Positions 7,153-11,887 of a stretch of 11,887 nucleotides of DNA are shown piece by piece. The stretch comes from Pseudomonadota bacterium (GTDB lineage Bacteria > Pseudomonadota > Gammaproteobacteria > Halothiobacillales > Halothiobacillaceae). The notes under the pieces were generated by a model that ran no database searches, was not told the origin of the DNA, and saw only the letters and a program-made list of their open reading frames with translations. How positions within the stretch are numbered: position 1 is the stretch's first letter; every line of letters begins with the position of its first letter. Made by a program: the position numbers and the translations under genes. The stretch is taken from the NCBI GenBank assembly GCA_021795795.1, contig JAJYPA010000229.1, forward strand, positions 1 to 11,887, written 5' to 3'.

Positions 7153-8893
7153 CGAGCAACCCCTGTGCAATGGTGACCGGACGAGTTGATGGCGGTGTGC
7201 TCGATTCAGTTGATTGTTCCGGTACATCTGGATCAACTGCAACAACGGGGGTGACCGCAGCCTCTTGTTTGATGACAGGAATGGGGGCAGTAAAAAAGAA
7301 TTTTGCCAATCCGGCACCATACAAGACTGCGCAGCGCTCTGGCAATGCCTGCAGCATGTTGGTATCCACCAGCGTCCGTTCGGCCTGACGAAGCGAACGC
7401 TGGTTTTCGCGAGTTTCTGTTAAACCAAAGTTGGTTTTGACCTGCCTGATTTCGTCATCCACCAAAATCTGGCCGGACATTCTGGCCAGCCAGTCGGCAG
7501 TATCCGGGTCTTTGACGGCGTAGGAAATCTTGATCGCGCAGTTTTCATTGACGCTTGAAACCACGGTTTCCGGGTCCAGATCCGCCGGACAGTCGCGTAA
7601 ATCACCAAGACTTTGGTGTGCGAGGATCACATGCGCCCGCTTGTCCCGAATAGCCCCCAACGCCTCTAATGCTTGGCGGGAAATCAGGTATTTGAATTCA
7701 TCGAGAAAGAGGCACACATGGCGGGCAATGTCCCGCTCGCGTTTTTCGATGATTTGAATCATCGACAGCACAAATATGCGTTGCAATTTCAGTATGCTGG
7801 GATTGCGCATTGAGCCGCGAACATAAATGACCCCACCTTGCTCAATAATGCGTGCCAAATCAACGCCATAGGCTGTACGAATCGCAGGCACCATACCCAG
7901 TTCTTCCAAGTCAAAGCAAAATTTCTTGCCGCTTTCCGCAAGAGTCGGTTGCTGGGTCAGCAGCAGTTTGTAACCTTCGGCAATGGTGGGTCTTGGGATT
8001 GGGAGTATGTCGGCAAACACTCGTGCAGCTCGGCGGTCATCCAGCCTGTAAAAATCCGCATCGGTGCCTTTTTCACCGAGTGAAAATCCGGCAGAAAAGA
8101 GTTCTGCGATTTCTGCACTGGATTTACCTTGCAGTGGATTCCATTGCGGCGAATCTGACTGCAAATCCAGATAGAGGTATGGCACCCCGATGTGTTGCGA
8201 TGTTTGATACATCACATGCGGTAAAAATTCGTCATTCTTCGGGTCAATGATGATGACTGCTTCACCAGCCGACAGCGCTTGTGTCAACGCCAGTCCGGCA
8301 GCCACACCTTTGCCACTGCCGGTTGTGCCGATCACGTCCACATGAGATTTGCGCCATTTATCTTGTGGGATGTACAGCGGGTTTCGCGTTTCATCCAGAC
8401 CAAGGAAAACGCCCTTCTTGGGGTTGAAAAAACGGCGTGGGTCGTATTTCTGTTGTGGATCGGGAAGATGGACTCCAATAGCGCGAATATCGGTCTTGCG
8501 GTTTCTTTCCACGCGGCTCCGGCGCGTGATACGATTTTTGACGATTTCAAACGCAGGGGTCGAATAACGGACGAGCAACCAAAGCGCAAAAATACCGCCA
8601 CCAATGCCGCCAATGGTCGCAATGATGTGCGATTTTGGGAGATCGAATTCCTGACCTGAAAGATAGACTGAGATGTTGGGCAGCCCGAAGTACAGGCCGA
8701 ATTCAAATATTGCCATCAAGGTGGCAAATGAAAACGCTAGCCTGCCGACCCTGTGTTCCCGAAGAATCCAGGCCAGACCAATCAACAAGCCGATTGACAG
8801 GCCGATATACGGCCAGATGGTACGTTCAAATTGCAATAATTGGTTGACGAAATCAATCGCCAGTTTGACGAAAGCGTATTGCAGATTATCCAT
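7142..8893 (-). CDS. mobB: Type IV coupling protein (TraD/VirD4/MobB-like)
   Basis: 583 aa. An inner-membrane ATPase that would dock the relaxase-DNA complex to a secretion channel. Three membrane segments are visible near 27-44, 51-72 and 90-107, which leaves the long C-terminal part cytoplasmic. Walker A GTTGSGKG is at 189-196, a first acidic strand VIIIDPKND at 213-221, Walker B LFLDEF at 395-400, and the coupling-protein motif AHQSLGDL at 424-431. The tail past about 540 is Pro/Thr/Ser-rich and may be the partner-specific segment. The start has AGGAG 7 nt upstream and overlaps the preceding gene by 8 bp; the end overlaps the relaxase gene by 11 bp. The mobB symbol rests on the MobB/MobC-like arrangement, not on close sequence recognition. 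Confidence 0.88.
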   Translation of the reverse strand: MDNLQYAFVKLAIDFVNQLLQFERTIWPYIGLSIGLLIGLAWILREHRVGRLAFSFATLMAIFEFGLYFGLPNISVYLSGQEFDLPKSHIIATIGGIGGGIFALWLLVRYSTPAFEIVKNRITRRSRVERNRKTDIRAIGVHLPDPQQKYDPRRFFNPKKGVFLGLDETRNPLYIPQDKWRKSHVDVIGTTGSGKGVAAGLALTQALSAGEAVIIIDPKNDEFLPHVMYQTSQHIGVPYLYLDLQSDSPQWNPLQGKSSAEIAELFSAGFSLGEKGTDADFYRLDDRRAARVFADILPIPRPTIAEGYKLLLTQQPTLAESGKKFCFDLEELGMVPAIRTAYGVDLARIIEQGGVIYVRGSMRNPSILKLQRIFVLSMIQIIEKRERDIARHVCLFLDEFKYLISRQALEALGAIRDKRAHVILAHQSLGDLRDCPADLDPETVVSSVNENCAIKISYAVKDPDTADWLARMSGQILVDDEIRQVKTNFGLTETRENQRSLRQAERTLVDTNMLQALPERCAVLYGAGLAKFFFTAPIPVIKQEAAVTPVVAVDPDVPEQSTESSTPPSTRPVTIAQGLLDVD

Positions 8894-9680
8894 TTTGTGA
8901 CTCCTGACGGGTTTTAGGTTGGCGAGCCATAATGCGGTACAGATCTCCTATCCGCTCTTTGCGCTCTTGCTCGGTAAGGATGCGACTGACAGGCTGTGTT
9001 TGTCTGGCTAGGGATTGTTCTCGCTCTCGTTCACGTGCAGCAGCAACCTGCACACCGGCTTCAGGGCTGAATGCCCCTTCTTTGGCACGGCTGGCTAATG
9101 TTCTGAGATACCCCAACGGTGAACCGCGCACTGCGCCTGCATTCATACGCGCAGCAAGCTCATCCAAGACTTCCTGTGCCAACTCCGGTGGTAGTCCACT
9201 CAGATGCTGGGTGGCTAAAACCATTTCCCGGCCTGAAAACTGTTTTGGGAATATCAACTCTGGACCACCACAACTTACGGATGGTAGTGGTTGTGGATTA
9301 ACTGACGATTCATTGGTGGTTTGGGTGACACTGGCGTCACCGGGTGGTGGCGATTCTGTCACCACTACCTGACTATCTGCCGGGATGGGGGGTGGTGACG
9401 TTTTGTCACCACCGGTTTTCATCGTCAAACGATACCGATTACTGGTCGGGGCTCCATCATTTTTGTATCGCCGTTCAATTTCCAGCAACCCATCCATTTT
9501 TACCTTGCTCAGGATGCGCTGCACGGAGCGATCCTCCAGGCAGGTCTTATTGGCAATCGTGGCCACGCTTGGCCAACAAACCCCGTTATCGTCTGCCGCA
9601 TCAGCCAGGGCGAGCAAAACGAATTTGACCGATGGTCGAAGCCTGAGCGACCATACCCAATTCATGGCGGCGATGCTCAT
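8886..9680 (-). CDS. Winged-helix protein, probable replication initiator
   Basis: 264 aa from the ATG at 9680, which overlaps the upstream stop as ATGA; a start 12 codons earlier lies inside the upstream gene. Residues 7-86 form a winged helix of the type in phage O-like and plasmid initiators (MNWVWSLRLRPSVKFVLLAL; NGVCWPSVATIANKT; SNRYRLT). A low-complexity Pro/Thr/Ser linker follows (about 87-140), then an alpha-helical C-terminal domain (LPPELAQEVLDELAARM; GSPLGYLRTLASRAKEGAF) often seen in proteins of integrative elements, and a highly charged helix (AAAREREREQ). The DNA coding for the linker contains iteron-like inverted repeats, as in lambda gene O. A transcriptional regulator of the mobilization operon is the main alternative. 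Its position directly before the coupling protein and relaxase links it to transfer or episomal replication. Confidence 0.72.
   Translation of the reverse strand: MSIAAMNWVWSLRLRPSVKFVLLALADAADDNGVCWPSVATIANKTCLEDRSVQRILSKVKMDGLLEIERRYKNDGAPTSNRYRLTMKTGGDKTSPPPIPADSQVVVTESPPPGDASVTQTTNESSVNPQPLPSVSCGGPELIFPKQFSGREMVLATQHLSGLPPELAQEVLDELAARMNAGAVRGSPLGYLRTLASRAKEGAFSPEAGVQVAAAREREREQSLARQTQPVSRILTEQERKERIGDLYRIMARQPKTRQESQNG
9324..9413. repeat. Iteron-like inverted repeats inside the initiator-like gene
   Basis: Three successive stem-loops share the pattern GGTGGTGAC-loop-GTCACCACC: 9324-9329/9336-9341 (GGTGAC, perfect), 9343-9351/9358-9366 (imperfect) and 9391-9399/9405-9413 (perfect 9 bp, loop GTTTT). 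The first two centres are about 22 bp apart and the third about 48 bp further on. They encode the low-complexity linker, so simple amino-acid bias could also produce part of the pattern. Confidence 0.55.
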
Positions 9681-10000
9681 AGTGCACTCACATTCCCGAT
9701 TTGATCGGCTTTGCAAGGTCTTCCTCTTCTTTTAGAGGCTGTTTTTCTGGCAGTTAATGTATTTTGCTGTGGGCTGATTTCACCTGTGCACACAAAGTGA
9801 ACGAGTTCGGTCAATAGGACGTATTGCCTTCCTCCGGTTTCTTGTCGAACGGGGATTGGGAATGATCCGCGACGGATTCTGGCCCGGATCGTTGGCACGT
9901 CTTCTTTTAGAATTTCCGCCACCATTTTGATCTGCAAAACAGGGGGATAGGTGATGCTCAGTTCGCGCAAATATGCGAATTCAATTTCGTGTTGATACAC
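9677..10000 (-). CDS. AlpA/excisionase-like HTH protein with C-terminal AT-hook
   Basis: 107 aa from a GTG start at 10000, chosen for the strong Shine-Dalgarno AAGGAG 7 nt upstream. Residues about 25-72 look like the MerR-type winged helix of AlpA and excisionase proteins (MVAEILKEDVPTIRARIRRG, then GGRQYVLLTELVHFV). The tail carries KRRGRPCK (90-97), which matches the AT-hook core RGRP and would give extra minor-groove contact. It is the first gene of the mobilization operon, and its stop overlaps the next ATG by four bases. Likely roles are control of this operon, an excision accessory factor for the integrase, or both. No direct evidence separates them. The leader inverted repeats upstream are candidate binding sites. 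Confidence 0.75.
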   Translation of the reverse strand: MYQHEIEFAYLRELSITYPPVLQIKMVAEILKEDVPTIRARIRRGSFPIPVRQETGGRQYVLLTELVHFVCTGEISPQQNTLTARKTASKRRGRPCKADQIGNVSAL

Positions 10001-10024
10001 GGCGCTACTCCTTGCTGGCTGGCA

Positions 10025-10100
10025 AGGTGCGGTTGGATGATGGTTTGATACCGCACCTCACCTGATTTTCGAAAATGATGTCAGAAAATCAGGTGAGGTG
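10025..10100. promoter_or_regulatory. Leader of the mobilization operon with two overlapping hairpins
   Basis: A perfect 17-bp inverted repeat pairs 10054-10070 (CACCTCACCTGATTTTC) with 10084-10100, loop 13 nt. A second perfect 9-bp repeat pairs 10025-10033 (AGGTGCGGT) with 10050-10058. Both use bases 10054-10058, so only one can form at a time. Viewed as DNA, AGGTG(A/C)GGT appears three times and could be an operator. The larger hairpin also overlaps the 3' end of the membrane-protein gene. It lacks a U-run, so it is a poor classical terminator. I found no convincing -35/-10 pair for the operon. Confidence 0.65.
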
Positions 10101-10550
10101 ATGCCGGGGAGGTTTGTCGAGAGGTTGGATAAAGCGGGTTTTGAAAAATTCATCTTGGTTTTTAACGCCAAGAAAAATTATTGATTGTTCTGACGATTTG
10201 TTTAGAAACAATTTGTTAAAGACGGAATATTCAATTCCATCCACTGCTTCGGATAGTCGGCATTTTCCATTTTTTTCTTTGAATAAATACGTACACAGAA
10301 TGACGGGATTTCCGTATACATATACAAATCCAGCAATCGTTGCAATTTTGGGAGACAGGACTTTGAAGTTCAACAAAAAGTTTTCTAACGCTATAAATGC
10401 ACTGGAGCTGATGTACCAGATTAGAAGTGGAATTAATAGCAGCGTAACCGAAAGAATGAAGCGCAGATAAGGGTTTGAGCAAAATTGGGCCGACCCCTTG
10501 AGTCTTGGGGAAGAATCATCGAGAAAATCTTTCTGTGATTTGCTTTCCAT
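10089..10550 (-). CDS. Small membrane protein of unknown function
   Basis: 153 aa. I recognise no family. Two membrane helices are clear, at about 29-52 (YLRFILSVTLLLIPLLIWYI) and 69-90 (IATIAGFVYVYGNPVILCTY). They are flanked by a charged N-terminus (about 28 residues) and a soluble C-terminus of about 60 residues (SEQSIIFLGVKNQDEFF). There is no signal-peptide cleavage site. The gene is visibly more AT-rich than its neighbours, which suggests separate acquisition. Its promoter-like sequence lies so close to the ATG that the transcript may be leaderless, and no Shine-Dalgarno precedes the start. Between integrase and mobilization genes, cargo or an exclusion-type function is possible but unsupported. 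The open frame, the membrane topology and its own promoter make it more likely real than not. Confidence 0.65.
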   Translation of the reverse strand: MESKSQKDFLDDSSPRLKGSAQFCSNPYLRFILSVTLLLIPLLIWYISSSAFIALENFLLNFKVLSPKIATIAGFVYVYGNPVILCTYLFKEKNGKCRLSEAVDGIEYSVFNKLFLNKSSEQSIIFLGVKNQDEFFKTRFIQPLDKPPRHHLT

Positions 10551-10557
10551 GAATTAG

Positions 10558-10586
10558 ATTGTCGATGAATTCCTTGGTTGAGTCAA
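10558..10586 (-). promoter_or_regulatory. Promoter of the membrane-protein gene, possibly leaderless
   Basis: On the minus strand, TTGACT (10586-10581) and GACAAT (10563-10558) are spaced by exactly 17 bp. Only 7 nt separate the -10 from the ATG at 10550, which puts the expected transcription start at or next to the start codon. Confidence 0.55.
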
Positions 10587-10666
10587 TAGTTATTTTCTTT
10601 TATTTCAATACGTTAATGGTATATTATTTCAGATAAATGCCGGAAACCATAGGTAACAGCAGGTAA

Positions 10667-11677
10667 TTATATTGGCTTATTAGCCAGTTTTTCCGCCAAT
10701 TTTTCTGCCTGCAAATGAGTATAGCGTTTCAGCATCTGCAAAGTTTTATGGCCAGAAACTGCCGCCAGTTCCAGCACGGTCATATCGCCACGTTCTGCCA
10801 GACGTGAAAGGGATTCGTGACGGAGATCGTGCCAAGTAAAGTTTTCAATTTTGGCGCGTTTGCAGGCCGCTTCAAAAACATGGTATAGCGTCATGCGCTC
10901 CAACGGGATCGCGACGCCGGAAATGGATATGGGCAGGTTCTCCAATATGGCGACTGCGGTGGGGGAGAGCGGTACTGCGCGTGCTTCTGTTTTGGTGTCC
11001 CACAGGTAGGCGATACGACGTTTCATGTCGATGTTTTTTCTGGTCAACGTCAACAGTTCATTTTGGCGCATGCCAGTTTCAACAGCCAGTTGAACGGCTG
11101 GCCACAAATAGATGTTCCTGCTTTTTTTGCATTCTGCTTCCAGTCTTTCCCACTCATCATTTGACAGTCGGCGATCGCGTGCTTTGCCTTCGGTTGGTTT
11201 GCGTATCTTGTCGACCGGGTTGCCACGGGGCAGGGTGATGGCGCACTCGGTTTCGGCAAATTTGAGAATTTTGGAAAGCATGAACAGTTCCTTGCGAACC
11301 GTGCTGGAACCAACCGTTTCCAGGCGGTTGTCGCGGTACTGCGCTATAAGCTTCTGATCAAGAGCGGCAAGGGAGTATTTCCCAAGTGCAGAATTCAAGT
11401 GCTGGCATTGGAATCGCCAGGCTTCTTTGCCGTCAAGGCGAGCTTTGTAATGAAAGGGCGCAAATTCTTTGGTGAATCGTTCAATGATCTCGCCGATAGT
11501 GCTTCGTTCCGCATCACTACGGTCGATGAAGACGCCCCGGCCCATTTCGCTTTCAATGGTAGCAGACCAGAGTTCGGCATCGGCACGGGTGTTGAAGGTT
11601 TTGGACTGGGGTGGAAATCCCTTTCTGCGAACCTGCGCTTCCCATTGGTAGTCGCCGCGCTTGCGTATCGTTGGCAT
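10667..11677 (-). CDS. int: Tyrosine site-specific recombinase (integrase)
   Basis: 336 aa. The start is the ATG at 11677, with AGGAA 7 nt upstream and the N-terminus MPTIRKRGDYQWEAQVRRKG typical of these integrases; an ATG nine codons earlier has no ribosome site. An N-terminal arm-binding region (about 1-55) and SAM-like core-binding domain (about 60-150) are followed by the catalytic domain with all expected residues: R204 (ETGMRQNELL), K229, H283 and R286 (WHDLRHE), H310 (SGH) and nucleophile Y319 (KRYTHL). It should insert and excise the element at the tRNA-Ser site about 110 bp upstream of its start. It reads away from the attachment site and has its own strong promoter between att and the gene, so that promoter moves with the element. 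Confidence 0.96.
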   Translation of the reverse strand: MPTIRKRGDYQWEAQVRRKGFPPQSKTFNTRADAELWSATIESEMGRGVFIDRSDAERSTIGEIIERFTKEFAPFHYKARLDGKEAWRFQCQHLNSALGKYSLAALDQKLIAQYRDNRLETVGSSTVRKELFMLSKILKFAETECAITLPRGNPVDKIRKPTEGKARDRRLSNDEWERLEAECKKSRNIYLWPAVQLAVETGMRQNELLTLTRKNIDMKRRIAYLWDTKTEARAVPLSPTAVAILENLPISISGVAIPLERMTLYHVFEAACKRAKIENFTWHDLRHESLSRLAERGDMTVLELAAVSGHKTLQMLKRYTHLQAEKLAEKLANKPI

Positions 11678-11696
11678 GATGTGATTCCTGTGTAAT

Positions 11697-11729
11697 TGTG
11701 GCAAAAATGTGGCAATAAATCATTTTTGC
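11697..11729. repeat. Direct and inverted repeats between integrase and att site
   Basis: TGTGGCAA occurs twice, at 11697-11704 and 11708-11715, one helical turn apart. GCAAAAATG (11701-11709) is also perfectly inverted at 11721-11729 with an 11-nt spacer. The set lies in the integrase leader just downstream of its promoter. It could be arm-type integrase or excisionase sites, or an operator. Confidence 0.5.
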
Positions 11730-11758
11730 ATTTTACATTTCACATAACATATTGTCAA
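11730..11758 (-). promoter_or_regulatory. Near-consensus sigma-70 promoter of the integrase gene
   Basis: On the minus strand, TTGACA (11758-11753, 6/6) and TAAAAT (11735-11730, 5/6) are separated by exactly 17 bp in AT-rich DNA. The expected transcription start is near 11723, giving a leader of about 45 nt. For an integrase this is an unusually strong promoter, so repression by another factor is likely. Confidence 0.8.
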
Positions 11759-11783
11759 AAAAGAATAAAATTTATAATAAAAG

Positions 11784-11847
11784 CACGCCTGGAAAGCGTG
11801 TTCAGGATAACATCCTGACGGGGGTTCGAATCCCCCTCTCTCCGCCA
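11784..11847 (+). tRNA. 3' fragment of tRNA-Ser(GGA); att core at the right end of the element
   Basis: The sequence runs from the anticodon stem (CACGC 11784-11788, anticodon GGA 11791-11793, GCGTG 11796-11800) through the long serine-type variable arm (TCAGGA/TCCTGA), the T arm (GGGGG TTCGAAT CCCCC, 11820-11836), the 3' acceptor strand TCTCTCC, discriminator G and encoded CCA (11845-11847). The acceptor 5' strand and D arm are absent; AT-rich DNA takes their place. This is therefore a displaced 3' end, not a working gene. The intact tRNA, restored by the copy carried on the element, is expected at the left end. Confidence 0.9.
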
Positions 11848-11887
11848 GATTGCCTGCTTCCGGAGTCGCATTGGGTATTCAGCGACC
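11848..11887. other. Probable host chromosome flank
   Basis: These forty bases beyond the tRNA CCA differ in composition from the AT-rich att-proximal DNA. Nothing codable can be judged in them. They should be continuous with the sequence 3' of the tRNA-Ser gene in a strain lacking the element. Confidence 0.55.

Larger units (their letters stand above)
1..11847. mobile_element. Integrative mobilizable element (right part; left end outside window)
   Basis: The right boundary is a 3' tRNA-Ser fragment next to a tyrosine integrase gene. Inside are an AlpA-like regulator, an initiator-like protein, a type IV coupling protein, a MOB_C-like relaxase, a structured gene-free region and a RadC-like protein. 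The cargo is a Fic-HNH-methyltransferase operon. No mating-pair-formation (T4SS) genes are visible, so mobilization with help from another conjugative element is inferred. The intact tRNA-Ser and the second att copy should lie to the left of base 1. All genes read right to left, away from the attachment site. Confidence 0.8.

Noticed and set aside
7153..7320. N-terminal extension of the relaxase frame upstream of 7152
   Set aside because: It lies inside the coupling-protein gene and its translation has no domain; the ATG at 7152 fits the winged-helix start and the usual short overlap.
9324..9413. CRISPR array
   Set aside because: The repeats are short inverted repeats with unequal spacing inside a coding gene, with no repeat-spacer periodicity and no cas gene nearby.
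10667..10690. Intrinsic terminator of the integrase gene (TGGCT-AATA-AGCCA)
   Set aside because: The stem is only 5 bp, overlaps the last codons, and the following AT-rich bases are not a clean U-run.
11705..11887. Complete tRNA-Ser gene
   Set aside because: The acceptor 5' strand and D arm are missing; the bases before the anticodon stem are an AT-rich run.

Overview
The window is most of one integrated mobilizable element (IME), probably in a gamma- or betaproteobacterium. Support for that host group comes from the tRNA-Ser(GGA) sequence with encoded CCA, the strong sigma-70 type promoter, the Shine-Dalgarno sites and the protein families. The genus cannot be fixed from the sequence. All ten credible genes lie on the minus strand. 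The right end of the element is inside the window: the 3' part of a tRNA-Ser(GGA) gene (11784-11847) lies next to a tyrosine integrase. The last ~40 bases look like host chromosome. The left end lies beyond base 1.

Reading in the direction of transcription (right to left), the parts are as follows. First come the attachment site and the integrase, which has a near-consensus promoter. Next is an AT-rich gene for a two-helix membrane protein of unknown function, with a promoter so close to its ATG that the mRNA may be leaderless. A 75-bp leader with two mutually exclusive hairpins follows. Then comes a tightly overlapping four-gene operon: an AlpA-like HTH protein with an AT-hook, a winged-helix protein resembling a replication initiator, a type IV coupling protein, and a winged-helix plus PD-(D/E)xK-like protein that I read as a MOB_C (CloDF13 MobC-like) relaxase. 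Beyond it lies about 1 kb without a credible gene, full of inverted and direct repeats. This is the best candidate for the transfer origin. A short RadC/JAMM protein of the mobile-element type comes next.

The left third is cargo: Fic protein, then HNH nuclease, then a large MmeI-family adenine DNA methyltransferase that runs off the window. The three are packed with a 0-nt gap and a 4-nt ATGA overlap. The methyltransferase has the MmeI architecture, but the catalytic ExK of MmeI's nuclease domain is not present, and a separate HNH protein is coupled to it. I infer a split restriction-modification (phage-defence) module with a Fic protein as regulator or toxin. A repeated operator-like motif (ATTACCCC) sits directly in front of fic, whose protein ends in a winged helix.

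Overall: integrase and att site for insertion, initiator, coupling protein and relaxase for mobilization by a helper's secretion system (no T4SS genes are visible), and a probable defence module as payload. The most interesting items are the Fic-HNH-methyltransferase operon, the unassigned C-terminal domain of the HNH protein, the structured candidate oriT, and the iteron-like repeats inside the initiator gene.
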